A stretch of DNA of 64,000 bases from Pseudomonas cremoricolorata DSM 17059 = NBRC 16634 (GCF_000425745.1 NZ_AUEA01000010.1:175424-239423); one strand, 5' to 3'. Counted from the stretch's first letter, positions 7,713-18,355 are shown. The notes: generated by a model from the sequence alone, not told the origin. Numbers and translations are program-made.

Positions 7713-8564
7713 TCAGGCTTTGCGACCGAGCAGGCCGCGTACGGTTTCCTGCAGGTCGGCAGGCAGCACCACGATCTTGGCGTTGTCGCTGGCGGCCAGG
7801 GTTTCCATGGCGCCGATGTAGCGCTCGCCCAGCAGGTACATGGCCGGCGTGGTTTCGCTGCCGATCGCCTCGCGCACCAGGGTGATCGAACGGGCCGAGG
7901 CTTCGGCCAGGTTGATCTGCGCCTCGGCATCCAGACGCGCCGACTGCATGCGTGCTTCGGCTTCGAGAATCGCCGCCTGCTTGGCACCTTCTGCGCGGGT
8001 CACTTCGGCCTTACGCTCACGTTCGGCGGCGGCCTGACGCTCCATGGCGACCTGCATGCTCGGCGACGGCTTTATGTCCTGGATCTCGACCGAGCGCACG
8101 GTGACGCCCCAGTCTTCGGTCTGCTCGGACATCGCTTCGCGCAGGCGCGCCTTGATCTGCTCGCGGCTGGACAGGGCTTCGTCGAGGTCCATGGCACCGA
8201 TGATGGCGCGCAGCGAGGTCATGGTCAGGCTGGTGACGGCGAAGGAGAAGTTCTGCACGCCGTAGGAGGCTTTCTGCGGGTCGACGACCTTGGCGAAGCA
8301 CAGCGCGTTGGCGACGATGACGGCGTTGTCGCGGGTGATGATTTCCTGCTGCTGCACGTCGAGGATGATGTCCTTGGTCGGCAGGCGATAGGCGACCACG
8401 TCCATGTAGGGGATGAGGATGTTCAGGCCGGGCTTGAGGGTGCTGTGGTAGCGACCCAGGCGCTCGACGATCCACTCCTCGCCCTGGGGCACGATGCGCA
8501 CCCCCTTGAACACGGTGATCAGAACGAACAGGGCAAGGGTGATGGCGACGATCAGGCTGGTCAT
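7713..8564 (-). CDS. SPFH/band 7 (stomatin, QmcA-like) membrane protein
   Basis: A 283-residue protein with an N-terminal membrane anchor (about 1-20), an SPFH domain starting at VRIVPQGEEWIVERLGRYH and a C-terminal Ala/Glu/Arg-rich coiled coil (about 165-235). It is the usual length of the QmcA/stomatin group. These proteins oligomerise at the inner membrane and organise membrane domains and proteases. The gene lies 25 bases downstream of an NfeD gene, the conserved stomatin-NfeD pair. An AAGGA Shine-Dalgarno supports the start. Confidence 0.88.
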   Translation of the reverse strand: MTSLIVAITLALFVLITVFKGVRIVPQGEEWIVERLGRYHSTLKPGLNILIPYMDVVAYRLPTKDIILDVQQQEIITRDNAVIVANALCFAKVVDPQKASYGVQNFSFAVTSLTMTSLRAIIGAMDLDEALSSREQIKARLREAMSEQTEDWGVTVRSVEIQDIKPSPSMQVAMERQAAAERERKAEVTRAEGAKQAAILEAEARMQSARLDAEAQINLAEASARSITLVREAIGSETTPAMYLLGERYIGAMETLAASDNAKIVVLPADLQETVRGLLGRKA

Positions 8565-8589
8565 GATGCAGCGTCCTTTGGTTGCGGAT

Positions 8590-9027
8590 TCAGGCCCGGG
8601 TGATGCGGGCGGTGTTGCCTTCTATGGCGGTCAGGCGCACGCGCTCGCCCGCAGCGATGTCGGTGTCGGCGACACAGACCCATTCTTCGTTGCCCAGAAC
8701 CGGCTTCTGGAAGCGCACGCGGCCTTTCTGGAATTCGGACACGCTTGCGGTGAGCAGCCCCACCTCACCAATGACACTGTCGGCGGTCCAGCGCGTATCG
8801 GCCTTCTTGCGCCGAAACAGCTTGAACCAGAGCAGGGTGGTGACCGATGAGAACAGCACCCAGAGCAGCACCTGGGTGGCCAGGTTGAGGCTGGGGGCGA
8901 CGAGGGCGATGAGAGCGACCAGCACGGCGCCGATGCCGAACCAGATGATGAAGAAGGTCGGCAGGATCAGTTCGAGCAGGATCAGCGCGACACCGAATAC
9001 CAGCCAGGTCCACCATTGCATGTCCAT
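8590..9027 (-). CDS. NfeD-family membrane protein
   Basis: A 145-residue protein with two to three membrane helices (about 5-75, including LILPTFFIIWFGIGAVLVALIAL) and a C-terminal soluble OB-fold-like domain (about 85-145, GEVGLLTAS to GNTARI). This is the short NfeD form without the ClpP-like protease domain. It is the partner of the downstream stomatin gene. GGAAG lies ahead of the first of two in-frame ATGs two codons apart. Either ATG could be used. Confidence 0.82.
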   Translation of the reverse strand: MDMQWWTWLVFGVALILLELILPTFFIIWFGIGAVLVALIALVAPSLNLATQVLLWVLFSSVTTLLWFKLFRRKKADTRWTADSVIGEVGLLTASVSEFQKGRVRFQKPVLGNEEWVCVADTDIAAGERVRLTAIEGNTARITRA

Positions 9028-9147
9028 ATGGAAGGTCTTCCGAAAAGAGAACGCGCAGCTTACGGCAGATCAGTGGCCGCCGACCATGACCTGAGCTCTG
9101 CAACACGTGCAGGAAAGATCCTCAGTGGCTGTAAGACCGAGCCGCGA

Positions 9148-9867
9148 TCACAGCGCCAATGCCGCCAGTAGCTGATCGACCTGGACGAACTCGCGGTCCA
9201 CCGCTGGCAATGCCGGGCGCTTGAGCACCAGCACCGGGATACCCCGTTCACGCGCCACCTGCAATTTCGGCTCGGTGGCAACGCTGCCGCTGTTCTTGCT
9301 CACCAGCACGTCGATTGCGCGGCGCTGGAACAGCGCGCGCTCGCCTTCGAGAGTGAACGGGCCACGGGCGCCAATCACCTCGCAGCGCTCATTGCCAGGG
9401 CAAGCGTCGAGCGCGCGCAGGGTCCAGAACTGCTCGGGCGGGATCTCTGCCAGATGCTGTAACGGCTCGCGGCCCAGGGTGAACAGTGGCCGGCGAAAGC
9501 TGCGCAATGCGCCGACCAGTGCAGGCCAGTCGTCGACCTCGCGCCAGTCGTCACCGCACTGCGCTTGCCAGGCCGGTCGCCGCAGCGCCCAGCAGGCAAC
9601 GCCGGCGGCGCGCGCAGCGAGTGCCGCGTTGTGGCTGATTTGCGCAGCATACGGATGGGTGGCGTCGATCAGCAGGTCGATGCCGGCTTCACGTAAGTAC
9701 TGCGCCAGGCCGTCGGCGCCGCCGTAGCCGCCGACCCGCACCTGGCAGGCCAGGTCGGTCGGCACCCGGCCGACGCCGGCCAGGCTGTAGATGTGTTCGG
9801 GGCCAAGCCTGCGCGCGATCGCCAGGGCTTCGGTGACGCCGCCCAGCAGCAGGATGCGCCGACTCAT
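9148..9867 (-). CDS. cobK: Precorrin-6A reductase
   Basis: A 239-residue cytosolic enzyme that reduces precorrin-6A with NADPH in the aerobic cobalamin route. It shows the N-terminal [16 protein letters not shown] nucleotide-binding turn, [15 protein letters not shown] in the middle, and [14 protein letters not shown] near the end, all typical of CobK/CbiJ. It is the last gene of the minus-strand cob operon. Its ATG at 9867 overlaps the cbiD stop in an ATGA, so translation is probably coupled. An upstream in-frame extension inside cbiD was rejected. Confidence 0.93.
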   Translation of the reverse strand: MSRRILLLGGVTEALAIARRLGPEHIYSLAGVGRVPTDLACQVRVGGYGGADGLAQYLREAGIDLLIDATHPYAAQISHNAALAARAAGVACWALRRPAWQAQCGDDWREVDDWPALVGALRSFRRPLFTLGREPLQHLAEIPPEQFWTLRALDACPGNERCEVIGARGPFTLEGERALFQRRAIDVLVSKNSGSVATEPKLQVARERGIPVLVLKRPALPAVDREFVQVDQLLAALAL

Positions 9868-10958
9868 GCCACCCCCGCCGTGCCGACGATGCCACCTTGG
9901 CGGTCGATGGCGAACACCTCCACCTGCACCTGCGCCGGCACCACGCTGCGGGCGAAGGCCCGGGCGTGGGCGCACACGGCATCACCCAGGCGCACGCCCT
10001 CGGCATGTGCCAGGGCCAGCGCCTGCTGGCTGGTGTTGGCGGCGATGATCGCCTGTTGCAGCGCAGCGTCGGCGCCGAGGTCGGCGGACCAGGCGGCCAG
10101 TTGCGGCAGGTCGATACTGGAATGGCGGCTGTGCAGATCCATGTGCCCGGCGGCCAGCTTGCTGATCTTGCCGAAGCCGCCACACAGGCTCAGGCGCGCC
10201 ATGGGCACGCGGCGCAGGTGCTTGAGCACGGCGCCGACGAAGTCGCCCATTTCGATCAGGGCGATGTCCGGCATTGCATACACCCGGCGCATGCAGTCTT
10301 CGCTGGCGTTGCCTGTGCAGGCGGCGATGTGCGTGTAGCCGTTGCTCTGGGCGACGTCGAGGCCTTGCTGGATGGATGCGATATAGGCGGCGCAGGAAAA
10401 CGGTCGGACGATGCCGCTGGTGCCGAGAATCGACAGCCCGCCAAGGATGCCCAGGCGTGGGTTCATGGTCTTGAGGGCCAGTTGCGCGCCGTCGCGCACG
10501 TTCACCGTGACCTCGAAACCGCCTTCGAAGCCGTGCTCACCGGCCAGCTGTTGCAGGTGCTCGCTGATCATCCGCCGCGGCACCGGGTTGATTGCCGGCT
10601 CGCCCACCGCCAGCACCAGGCCGGGGCGGGTGACGGTGCCGACGCCGGTGCCTGCGACGAAGCGGATACCGGGGGTGTCGAGCAGGCGCACCTGGCTATA
10701 GAGCAGGGCGCCGTGGGTCACGTCCGGGTCATCGCCGGCATCCTTGAGCGTGCCCGCTTCGGCGCCCTGCGCGCAGGTGCGGCAGAACTCCAGGCGCATC
10801 TGCACGACCTTGCCCTTGGGCAGGGTGATGTGCACGGCATCGGCGCTGTGCCCGGTCAGCAGCAGGCGCGCGGCGGCCAGGCTGGTGGCGGTGGCGCAGC
10901 TGCCGGTGGTCAAGCCACTGCGCAGCGGCGCGGGCTGTTCGCGGGTTTCTTCACGCAT
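9864..10958 (-). CDS. cbiD: Cobalt-precorrin-5B (C1)-methyltransferase CbiD
   Basis: A 364-residue CbiD. The start region [19 protein letters not shown] is the family hallmark, followed by [20 protein letters not shown] and [16 protein letters not shown]. CbiD belongs to the anaerobic C1 methylation step but is the usual replacement for CobF in pseudomonads, whose other enzymes here (CobG, CobL) are of the oxygen-dependent type. It overlaps cobL by eight bases upstream and cobK by four downstream, so all three are translationally coupled. Confidence 0.93.
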   Translation of the reverse strand: MREETREQPAPLRSGLTTGSCATATSLAAARLLLTGHSADAVHITLPKGKVVQMRLEFCRTCAQGAEAGTLKDAGDDPDVTHGALLYSQVRLLDTPGIRFVAGTGVGTVTRPGLVLAVGEPAINPVPRRMISEHLQQLAGEHGFEGGFEVTVNVRDGAQLALKTMNPRLGILGGLSILGTSGIVRPFSCAAYIASIQQGLDVAQSNGYTHIAACTGNASEDCMRRVYAMPDIALIEMGDFVGAVLKHLRRVPMARLSLCGGFGKISKLAAGHMDLHSRHSSIDLPQLAAWSADLGADAALQQAIIAANTSQQALALAHAEGVRLGDAVCAHARAFARSVVPAQVQVEVFAIDRQGGIVGTAGVA

Positions 10959-12162
10959 CGAGGGGCTTGAGCGCCTCCAGCAGGGTGATTGGCAGGGCCT
11001 GGCGCCAGGTGTCGAAGCTGCCCAGCGGCTGCGCCTGGGCAATGTGGATGCGGGTCAGCTCGCCGCCGTGCTGCTGGCGAAAGTGCGCCAGGGCAAGCTC
11101 GCTTTGCAGGGTCACGGCGTTGGCTACGAGCCGCCCGCCGGGTCGCAGTGCCGCCCAGCAGGTGTCCAGTACCCCGTCGCGGGTGACGCCGCCGCCAATG
11201 AACACCGCGTCGGGGCGCTCCAGACCCTGCAGGGCCTCGGGTGCGCTGCCGCGGATCAACTGCAGGCCGGGCACGCCGAGGGCATCACGGTTGAATTCGA
11301 TGAATGCCTGGCGGCCAGCATCGGCCTCGATGGCCAGCGCTCGACAGCTGCGGTGGGCGCGCATCCACTCGATGCCGATCGAGCCGCAGCCGGCGCCGAC
11401 ATCCCACAGCAGCGCGCCGGGCTGCGGCGCCAGGCGCGCCAGGGTGATGGCGCGGACATCGCGTTTGGTCAGTTGGCCATCGTGGCGGAAGGCGTTGTCG
11501 CTGAGCCCTGCCAAGGGCGACAGCGGCGTGGCAGCGGGCCCGGCCAGGCAGTCGACGGCGATCAGGTTGAGCGCCGCGACACGGGCGTGCGGCCAATCCT
11601 CGGCGCAACCGTGCAAGCTGCGTTCATCACTGCCGCCCAGGTGCTCGAAGACCTGCATTCGGCTGGGTCCGAAGCCGCGCTCGCACAGCAGCGCGGCGAC
11701 GGCTGCGGGGGTGTCGCCATCGTTGCTCAGCAGCAGCAGGCGCACGCCGCTGTACAGCTCGGCGTTCAGCGCCGTCAGGGGGCGGGCCACCAGCGACAGC
11801 ACGCTCACCTCTTGCAGCGGCCAGCCCAGGCGCGCTGCGGCCAGGGCGCAGGAGGAGGGCATCGACAGCACGCGCAGCTCGTCTGCCGGCAGCTGCCGCG
11901 CCAGGCTGGCGCCGACGCCATAGAACATCGGATCACCACTGGCCAGCACGCACACCGGCTGGCCACGCAGCGCCAATACCGGCGCCAGACTGAACGGACT
12001 CGGCCAGTTGACCTGCGCCGCGCTGACGCAGCGTGGCAGCAGCGCCAGTTGCCGCGGGCTGCCAAAAATCTGCCCGGCCGCCAGCAGCGCACGCCGGGCC
12101 TGTTTGCCCAGGCCGCTGAAGCCGTCTTCGCCGATGCCCACTACCGTCAGCCAGGGTGTCAT
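10951..12162 (-). CDS. cobL: Precorrin-6Y C5,15-methyltransferase (decarboxylating)
   Basis: A 403-residue fusion. The N-terminal CbiE methylase (about 1-205; [27 protein letters not shown]) is joined to a C-terminal CbiT methyltransferase (about 215-403; [18 protein letters not shown] is the SAM motif). The enzyme methylates C5 and C15 and removes the acetate carboxyl of precorrin-6B. It is the first gene of the minus-strand cob operon. It is divergent from cobG across 129 bases in which I see no B12-box, so a cobalamin riboswitch is not evident. The reading frame stays open well upstream, but only the start at 12162 fits the family. Confidence 0.93.
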   Translation of the reverse strand: MTPWLTVVGIGEDGFSGLGKQARRALLAAGQIFGSPRQLALLPRCVSAAQVNWPSPFSLAPVLALRGQPVCVLASGDPMFYGVGASLARQLPADELRVLSMPSSCALAAARLGWPLQEVSVLSLVARPLTALNAELYSGVRLLLLSNDGDTPAAVAALLCERGFGPSRMQVFEHLGGSDERSLHGCAEDWPHARVAALNLIAVDCLAGPAATPLSPLAGLSDNAFRHDGQLTKRDVRAITLARLAPQPGALLWDVGAGCGSIGIEWMRAHRSCRALAIEADAGRQAFIEFNRDALGVPGLQLIRGSAPEALQGLERPDAVFIGGGVTRDGVLDTCWAALRPGGRLVANAVTLQSELALAHFRQQHGGELTRIHIAQAQPLGSFDTWRQALPITLLEALKPLDA

Positions 12163-12291
12163 GTGTTCCTCGAATGCATACCGGCCAGTGCGGGTCGCGC
12201 CGGCCTTCGACCACCGGCTTTTCATGCCGCCGGACAAAGCAGGCATAATACCGCGCCTTCCACGCCGAAGCGCTCCTTGACGATTACCGGA

Positions 12292-13617
12292 ATGCCCCCT
12301 TTGAAGCAGGCCCCGCCCCTCGATGTCATTCCTCGCCCCTCGGCCTGCCCGGGGTTGTGGCGCATCGTTGCGGCCCGCGATGGCGGCATCTGCCGCATCA
12401 AACTGCCCGCAGGGCTGCTCTCGGCGGCGCAGGCCGACGCGGTGGCTGAGGCTGCCGAGCGCTATGCCGGTGGGGTGATCGAAGTGACCAACCGCAGCAA
12501 TCTGCAGATTCGCGGCATCGGCGCCGACCACGCCGGCCTGGTCGAAGCCCTGCTGGCCGCCGGCCTCGGCCCGCGTCAGGCCGAAAGTGACGATGTGCGC
12601 AACCTGATGCTCAGCCCCCTGGCCGGCTACGACCCGCAGGCGCTGGTCGACACCCGGCCACTGGCCGCGCAGGTGCTGGAACTGCTCGAAGGCACTCCGG
12701 CCTTTCACCATCTGTCGGCCAAGTTCGCCCTGCTGCTCGACGGTGGCGAGGCCCTGGCGATGCTCGATCACCCCCATGATGTGTGGCTGTCGGCCTTGCG
12801 CCTGGACGGTCAGCTGTGGCTGGCCGTGGGCCTGGCAGGTTGCCCGGGTAACGCCCGGCCCCTGGCGGCGGTGCCTTACGCCGACGGCCTGAGCCTGGTG
12901 CGTGCGGTGCTCGAACGCTTCCTGGACCTGGCCAGCGCCGAGCGATCGCGGATGCGCCAGGTGCTGCTCGATTGCCCACCCGAGGCGTTCATCGATGGGC
13001 TGCAATTGCCGCTGCGGCGCGACCGCGCGGTGCTCGACTGGCAACGTCCACGCCAGGCCTGCCGCTGGTTGGGGGTGCTGGCACAAGCCCAGGGCAGCGC
13101 CCTTGGCATCGCCCCGCCACTGGGTCGGCTGACCCCGGCGATGCTGCGCGGCGCGGCGCGTGTGGCCCGCGAACAGGGCGATGGCAGCCTGCGCCTGAGC
13201 CCCTGGCAGAGCCTGCTGCTACCCAGTGTCGAGCCAGCTGCGCAAGACCGCGCGCTGGCAGCGTTGGGCGAGCTGGGGTTCATCTGCGATCACGCCCAGC
13301 CCCTGGCCCGGCTCACGGCCTGCACGGGCAGCAGCGGCTGCGCGAAAGGCCTGGCCGAGACCAAGGCCGATGCCCTGCAACTGGCCGACTGGCTTGGCCC
13401 ACAGGCGCCGGCCAGCGTGCACCTGACCGGCTGCACGCGCTCCTGCGCCCTGGCCCATGCCGCGCCGGCGACCTTGCTGGCGCGTGCGCCGGGGCGCTAT
13501 GACCTCTATCTGCGCGACCCGCGCGTGCCGGGCTTCGGTGCCTTGCGCGGGCGCGACCTTACCTTGAAAGAAGCAGGCGCCATGCTCGACCTGCCGACGG
13601 AGCACCTTGATGATTGA
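12292..13617 (+). CDS. cobG: Precorrin-3B synthase
   Basis: A 441-residue protein of the nitrite/sulfite-reductase fold. It has [13 protein letters not shown] in the N-terminal half and a Cys set TACTGSSGC plus LTGCTRSC that would hold a 4Fe-4S cluster beside a mononuclear iron. It hydroxylates precorrin-3A at C20 using oxygen, the defining step of the aerobic pathway. The start at [10 protein letters not shown] is a choice by length, because the frame is open upstream for more than 500 codons as an antisense artefact of cobL and cbiD. It overlaps cobH by eight bases. Confidence 0.9.
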   Translation: MPPLKQAPPLDVIPRPSACPGLWRIVAARDGGICRIKLPAGLLSAAQADAVAEAAERYAGGVIEVTNRSNLQIRGIGADHAGLVEALLAAGLGPRQAESDDVRNLMLSPLAGYDPQALVDTRPLAAQVLELLEGTPAFHHLSAKFALLLDGGEALAMLDHPHDVWLSALRLDGQLWLAVGLAGCPGNARPLAAVPYADGLSLVRAVLERFLDLASAERSRMRQVLLDCPPEAFIDGLQLPLRRDRAVLDWQRPRQACRWLGVLAQAQGSALGIAPPLGRLTPAMLRGAARVAREQGDGSLRLSPWQSLLLPSVEPAAQDRALAALGELGFICDHAQPLARLTACTGSSGCAKGLAETKADALQLADWLGPQAPASVHLTGCTRSCALAHAAPATLLARAPGRYDLYLRDPRVPGFGALRGRDLTLKEAGAMLDLPTEHLDD

Positions 13618-14236
13618 CTACATCCGCGATGGTCAGGAGATCTATCGCAATTCCTTCCGCATCATCCGCGAAGAGGCGCGCCTGGAGCGCATCCCGGCCG
13701 ACCTGGAGAAGCTCGCCGTGCGCGTGATTCACGCCTGCGGCATGGTCGAGGCGGTCGATGGCCTGCAGTTCTCCGAGGGTGCCGGACGCGCCGGACGCGA
13801 GGCGTTGCAGGCCGGTGCGCCGATCCTGTGCGATGCGCACATGGTCGCCGAAGGCATCACCCGCGCGCGCCTGCCAGCCGACAACCGGGTCATCTGCACC
13901 TTGCGCGACCCCAGCGTGCCGGGGCTGGCGAAAGCGGCGGGCAACACCCGGTCGGCGCTGGCTTTGGAACTGTGGCGGCCGCACCTGGAAGGGGCCGTGG
14001 TGGTCATCGGCAACGCCCCCACAGCGTTGTTCTACCTGTTGGAAATGCTCGATGCCGGGGCGCCGAAACCGGCGCTGATCCTTGGTTTCCCGGTCGGTTT
14101 CGTCGGCGCCGCCGAATCCAAGGCGATGCTGGCCGCCGACAGCCGTGGCGTGCCCTTCGTCATCATGCAGGGCCGCCTGGGCGGCAGCGCCATGGCGGCT
14201 GCTGCGGTCAACGCCCTGGCCACGGAGGTGGAATGA
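13610..14236 (+). CDS. cobH: Precorrin-8X methylmutase
   Basis: A 208-residue CobH/CbiC that moves the C11 methyl to C12 to give hydrogenobyrinic acid. Motifs include [13 protein letters not shown] near the N-terminus, the VIHACGMVE stretch with the catalytic His, [13 protein letters not shown] and [12 protein letters not shown]. It starts inside the end of cobG (ATG at 13610) and its stop overlaps the cobI start, so the run cobG-cobH-cobI-cobJ is translationally coupled. Confidence 0.94.
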   Translation: MIDYIRDGQEIYRNSFRIIREEARLERIPADLEKLAVRVIHACGMVEAVDGLQFSEGAGRAGREALQAGAPILCDAHMVAEGITRARLPADNRVICTLRDPSVPGLAKAAGNTRSALALELWRPHLEGAVVVIGNAPTALFYLLEMLDAGAPKPALILGFPVGFVGAAESKAMLAADSRGVPFVIMQGRLGGSAMAAAAVNALATEVE

Positions 14237-14967
14237 TGCAGGCCCGTGGACGTTTGCTCGGCCTGGGCGTAGGCCCCGGTGACCCGGAACTGATCACCGT
14301 CAAGGCCTTGCGCCTGCTGCGCGAAGCGCCGGTGGTGGCGTACTTCGTCGCCAAGGGCAAGCGTGGCAATGCCTTCGGCATCATCGAAGGGCATCTGCAC
14401 GCACAGCAAACCTTGCTGCCGCTGGTGTACCCGGTGACCACCGAAGTGCTGCCGGCGCCGCTGTCGTACGAGCAAGTGATCAGCGACTTCTACGACGAAG
14501 CCAGCGTGCAGGTGGCCGAACACCTCGACGCCGGGCGCGATGTGGCGGTGATCTGCGAGGGTGACCCGTTCTTCTACGGCTCGTACATGTACCTGCACGA
14601 CCGCCTGGCCCAGCGCTATGAGGCGCAGGTGATTCCCGGGGTCTGTTCCATGCTCGGGGGCGCCTCGGTGCTCGGCGCGCCGTTGGTCTACCGCAACCAG
14701 AGCCTGTCGGTGCTGTCCGGGGTGTTGCCGGGCGAGGAGCTCAAGCGTCGCCTGGCCGATGCCGATGCCGCCGTGGTGATGAAACTTGGGCGCAACCTGC
14801 CCAAGGTGCGCCAGGTGCTGGTGGAGTTGGGCCTGGACCAGCGCGCCTTGTATGTCGAGCGGGCGACCATGGGCAACCAGAAGATCGTGCCGCTGGCCGA
14901 CGTCGACCCGCAGTCTTCGCCGTATTTTTCGTTGATCATCGTGCCGGGGGAAAAATGGCAGGGGTAA
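14233..14967 (+). CDS. cobI: Precorrin-2 C20-methyltransferase
   Basis: A 244-residue SAM-dependent methylase of the tetrapyrrole methylase family, with [17 protein letters not shown] at the start, [17 protein letters not shown] and [13 protein letters not shown]. It converts precorrin-2 to precorrin-3A. Two adjacent ATGs (14233, 14236) follow a GGAGG at 14224-14228; the second has the better spacing. It ends 13 bases inside cobJ. Confidence 0.93.
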   Translation: MMQARGRLLGLGVGPGDPELITVKALRLLREAPVVAYFVAKGKRGNAFGIIEGHLHAQQTLLPLVYPVTTEVLPAPLSYEQVISDFYDEASVQVAEHLDAGRDVAVICEGDPFFYGSYMYLHDRLAQRYEAQVIPGVCSMLGGASVLGAPLVYRNQSLSVLSGVLPGEELKRRLADADAAVVMKLGRNLPKVRQVLVELGLDQRALYVERATMGNQKIVPLADVDPQSSPYFSLIIVPGEKWQG

Positions 14968-16658
14968 CCCATCGCGCACCGGCCATCGTCGTTCTCGGTG
15001 CTGGCAGCCTGGACACCGCCCGGCGTCTGCAACAGCTGTACGGGGCCGGGCAGATCCATGGCCTGCGCGGGCGCGTCGAGGGCGTCGAACAGCTGTACGA
15101 CGGCTTCGCCGATCACCTGCGCGCGCTGTACCAGGCCGAGACGCCGATCATCGCCCTGTGCGCCGCCGGCATCGTCATTCGCAGCCTGGCCAGCGTGCTC
15201 GGCGAGAAGGACAACGAGCCACCAGTGCTCGCGCTGGCCGAGGATGGCAGCGCGGTGGTGCCGCTGCTCGGGGGCCTCAGTGGCGTCAACCAGATGGCAC
15301 GAGAGATCGCTGCGCACTTGCACGTGGCGCCGGCGATTACCACCAGCGGCGAGCTGCGCTTCGGCACCTGCCTGCTCAACCCGCCCAGCGGCTACGTGCT
15401 CGATGACGTGGAGCAGGGCAAGCGCTTCGTTTCCGACCTGCTGGCCGGCCAGACCTTGCGCGTCGAGGGCGACGCGCCGTGGCTGAGCGAAGCACGACTT
15501 GCGACCAGCGAACACGGGCAACGCATTTTGAGCGTCGGCTGGCAGGCGCGACCGGCCAGCCGCGACACGCTGTCGATCCACAGCCGCTGCGTGCTGGTGG
15601 CCGTGCGCAGTGGCCTGGTCGACCTGCCTGCGCAGGTGCGCCAGGCGCTGCACGCGGCGGGCAGCGCCGAGCAGGCGCTGGGTTGCCTGCTGGCCGGTGA
15701 CACCGACATGGCTGACGCCACCTTGCATGAAGCGGCGAGGGTGCTGGGCGTACCGCTGCGCTTTGCGCCAGCGGCGGCCCGCCTCGAACAGCTGATCGAA
15801 CAGAGCCTGCCGGAGGCGCGCATCGTGCTCGACGGTGCCTTGCCGGTGGCGGTTGCCCCGACACCGCTGCGCGCCGAGTGCATCGGCCGCGCTCGCGGGC
15901 GTCTGGCGGTGATCGGCCTGGGCCCTGGCGCGGCAGACCTGATGGTGCCGGCGGTCAAGGCCGAGCTGGCGCGCGCCGAGGATGTGCTGGGCTACGAAAC
16001 CTACGTGCGCATGGCCGGGCCGTTCCGTGACGATCAGGTACTGCACTGCACCGACAACCGCGAAGAAATGCAGCGTGCCCGGCATGCCTTCGAACTGGCC
16101 GCCGCAGGGCGCTCGGTGGTGGTGGTGTCGTCGGGTGATCCGGGGGTGTTCGCCATGGCCGCGGCGGTGCTCGAGGCGCTGCACGAATCCACCGACCCCA
16201 CCTGGCAGCGGGTCGAGCTTGAGGTTCTGCCCGGCGTTTCCGCCTCGCTGGCCACCGCTGCCTGGGCCGGTGCACCGCTGGGCCATGATTTTTGCGTGAT
16301 GTCGCTGTCGGACAACCTCAAGCCCTGGTCGATCATCGAAACCCGGCTGGATCTGGCAGCTCAGGCCGATTTGGTGCTGGCCTTCTACAACCCGATCTCC
16401 AAATCCAGGCCATATCAGTTGGGTCAGGCGCTGGAGGTGCTGCGTCGACACCGTGCGGCGGATACGCCCGTGGTGCTTGGCCGCGATGTCGGTCGCCCGG
16501 GGGCCACGCTCAAGGTGGTCAGCCTGGGCGAGTTGCAACCGAGCATGGTCGACATGCGCACCATGGTGCTGGTGGGCTCATCGACCACCTGCGTTTTCCC
16601 GCGTGCCGATGGCGGCCAGTGGGTCTACACCCCGCGCTGGTACCCGCAGCGACCCTGA
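14955..16658 (+). CDS. cobJ: CbiG-CobJ fusion: precorrin-3B C17-methyltransferase
   Basis: A 567-residue two-domain protein. Residues about 10-310 are CbiG/CobE-like, with a central [17 protein letters not shown] and [14 protein letters not shown] and the CobE-like part ([16 protein letters not shown]). Residues about 315-567 are CobJ ([37 protein letters not shown]). CobJ contracts the ring while methylating C17. The CbiG half in the anaerobic pathway opens the delta-lactone, which the aerobic route does not need, so its role in this fusion is unclear. It is the last gene of the plus-strand cob operon, followed by a weak inverted repeat (16674-16680/16691-16697). Confidence 0.9.
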   Translation: MAGVTHRAPAIVVLGAGSLDTARRLQQLYGAGQIHGLRGRVEGVEQLYDGFADHLRALYQAETPIIALCAAGIVIRSLASVLGEKDNEPPVLALAEDGSAVVPLLGGLSGVNQMAREIAAHLHVAPAITTSGELRFGTCLLNPPSGYVLDDVEQGKRFVSDLLAGQTLRVEGDAPWLSEARLATSEHGQRILSVGWQARPASRDTLSIHSRCVLVAVRSGLVDLPAQVRQALHAAGSAEQALGCLLAGDTDMADATLHEAARVLGVPLRFAPAAARLEQLIEQSLPEARIVLDGALPVAVAPTPLRAECIGRARGRLAVIGLGPGAADLMVPAVKAELARAEDVLGYETYVRMAGPFRDDQVLHCTDNREEMQRARHAFELAAAGRSVVVVSSGDPGVFAMAAAVLEALHESTDPTWQRVELEVLPGVSASLATAAWAGAPLGHDFCVMSLSDNLKPWSIIETRLDLAAQADLVLAFYNPISKSRPYQLGQALEVLRRHRAADTPVVLGRDVGRPGATLKVVSLGELQPSMVDMRTMVLVGSSTTCVFPRADGGQWVYTPRWYPQRP

Positions 16659-16752
16659 AGCGAGGAAGCCCTTCACGCTGTCGAGCCTGGCAGCGTGATT
16701 CCTAGAATCAGCGCCCACCCGCGCCGGGTGGACTGACTTCAGGAGACACATC

Positions 16753-17637
16753 GTGAGCCTTCCGCCAAAACCGCCTGCACCGCTGACGCCCGCTTCAGGT
16801 GTAAAACCGCCACCTTTGACGCCCCCTGCACCGGGTGTCAGACCAACCCCGCCCAGCACGGCACTGCCCGGAACACGGCCTGCTGTGCCTGGCCAGACAC
16901 CGCCTCCACCGGCGGTGAAACCTGCGCCGGGTGTCAAACCACCACCCTCTGCGACCTCGCCGACCGCTGCTGACACCGCGGCGCTGATCGACAACGTGGT
17001 CAGTACCTTCCGCGCCGGCATGAGCGCGCAGAACCGTCAGGATGCGCAGAACAGCTTCCAGTTCGCCGCCCTGGCCGCCAGCGTTGAATTCGATCGCAAG
17101 CAGCAGCGCGAACAGTGGTTCGACCGCATGGTGGAGATCCTGCGCACATGCGGTTGGTCGGTGCAGCAGCGCAGTTACGAAAAGGAAACCGCGTCCTCTA
17201 CCTCGATCACCGTCGGTGACGTGGCGCTGCGGGTGTTCGGTGTGGTGGGCCGGGCGGTGCTGGGCGGGCCGATCGGAGATGCGCTGGGGGCACTGGCGGC
17301 ACAAGCGTTCGACGGCCTCAGCGTGATGACCAAGGACGTCGAGGCATTCCTGGCGAAAAAGCATGATTCGCTCAAGGGCCTGACCGGCATCGTCGGCTGT
17401 GTCGAGAGCGAGGGCGTGCTGACCATGGTCATCAGCGCCGTCGATGCCAAAGCCCCCGGCAACGATCTGGACGTGCTGGGCATCAACGTCAAGCTCGCAG
17501 GCAGCGAGTACTACAAGGGCTCGGCGGTGCTGGTGCTCAACGCCGGGCTGTACGGCCAGGTACGCGAGCATATTCTCGGGCAGTTGGGCGAGCACACCGT
17601 CAAGGGTGTGCTGAACATCACCCTGCCCAAGGCCTGA
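16753..17637 (+). CDS. Unrecognised protein with Pro-rich tail, paralogue A
   Basis: A 294-residue protein I do not recognise. Start GTG 16753 is set by AGGAG at 16741. Residues 1-70 are a low-complexity Pro tail with repeated PGVKPP/PGVRP/PAVKP units. Residues about 75-145 are helical with the motif W-x7-L-R-x2-G-W (W122 to W135). Residues 156-186 are a Gly/Ala/Val-rich hydrophobic stretch (VALRVFGVVGRAVLGG). The rest is a beta-rich C-terminal part. It shares motif, spacing and order with the next gene product, so the two are probably diverged paralogues. No signal peptide is seen. A possible -10 (TAGAAT, 16703-16708) and a small hairpin precede it. Confidence 0.6.
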   Translation: MSLPPKPPAPLTPASGVKPPPLTPPAPGVRPTPPSTALPGTRPAVPGQTPPPPAVKPAPGVKPPPSATSPTAADTAALIDNVVSTFRAGMSAQNRQDAQNSFQFAALAASVEFDRKQQREQWFDRMVEILRTCGWSVQQRSYEKETASSTSITVGDVALRVFGVVGRAVLGGPIGDALGALAAQAFDGLSVMTKDVEAFLAKKHDSLKGLTGIVGCVESEGVLTMVISAVDAKAPGNDLDVLGINVKLAGSEYYKGSAVLVLNAGLYGQVREHILGQLGEHTVKGVLNITLPKA

Positions 17638-17705
17638 ACCCTTCGCAGCCGTTCTTCCCATCAACCATTCCCGCAGCCCGGTGATGTGCTGCGGCGGAGG
17701 CGTGC

Positions 17706-18347
17706 ATGACTACTTCAAGCGCTGCGCTAGTCGCTGGTAGCGTGGTTTCCTTCATGGCCCAGGTGCCTTCTGCCCATCGAGAGTCGGTGATGTTGGCCTT
17801 GCTGATGGCCGAACACAGCGCCGCCACGGCCATGGAGCAGGGCCACGGCATCGATTGGCTGGAGTTCTATCGCAACCAATTGCGTTACTACGGTTGGGAT
17901 GCGACGACACCGAAACAGGTGCATTGGCCGGACTCGCGGCGTGATGAGCTGCGCGATGACGCGTTGCATGCCATCGGCAAGATCGCCGGCGAACGGCATG
18001 TCGAGGTGATGAAGCTGGCCTATGTCGGGTTGCGCGAGCAGCCCCCTACGTTGTTGCAGTTCGAGCAACGCGCGCTACAGGCGGGCCATTTCCGTCTGTT
18101 GCCGTGTGCGCCGGCCGGCGCCAATCGGGTCGACATGGTGCTGTGTCACGAAGCGTCTGAGGCACGGCATCTGACCTCGGGCTTTCTCTTCCGCCAGCGA
18201 CGCCAGAGCGAGGTCAGGGCAGAACTGGTGCGCTTCAACGTGCGCCTGTTCGACCAGACATTCAGAGAAAAGGTGGAACGGGCCCTGGCGAAGATTCAAG
18301 GCAAGCAGATCGCCCGCTTGCGCCTACCTGAGCTGCCGAGTGGTTGA
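17706..18347 (+). CDS. Unrecognised protein, paralogue B of the pair
   Basis: A 213-residue protein I do not recognise. It carries the motif W-x7-L-R-x2-G-W at W51 to W64, identical in spacing to the preceding gene product. Around it the pattern also matches: an N-terminal VVS-x-F helix and a C-terminal tail ending in L-x-LP-x. It lacks the Pro-rich tail and the Gly-rich stretch of its neighbour. A GGAGG Shine-Dalgarno (17696-17700) lies directly after a seven-pair hairpin (17671-17677/17688-17694), which may modulate its translation relative to gene A. It converges on retS with only eight bases between the stops. Confidence 0.6.
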   Translation: MTTSSAALVAGSVVSFMAQVPSAHRESVMLALLMAEHSAATAMEQGHGIDWLEFYRNQLRYYGWDATTPKQVHWPDSRRDELRDDALHAIGKIAGERHVEVMKLAYVGLREQPPTLLQFEQRALQAGHFRLLPCAPAGANRVDMVLCHEASEARHLTSGFLFRQRRQSEVRAELVRFNVRLFDQTFREKVERALAKIQGKQIARLRLPELPSG

Positions 18348-18355
18348 GCCTTCGT

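Noticed and set aside
12163..12291. Cobalamin riboswitch between cobL and cobG
   Set aside because: No B12-box (GCCACTG) in either orientation and only 129 bases available; GGCCAGTGCGGG is not a match.
10744..12291. Long N-terminal extension of CobG over cobL and cbiD
   Set aside because: Antisense to two well supported genes and unlike any nitrite-reductase-fold protein; CobG starts at 12292.
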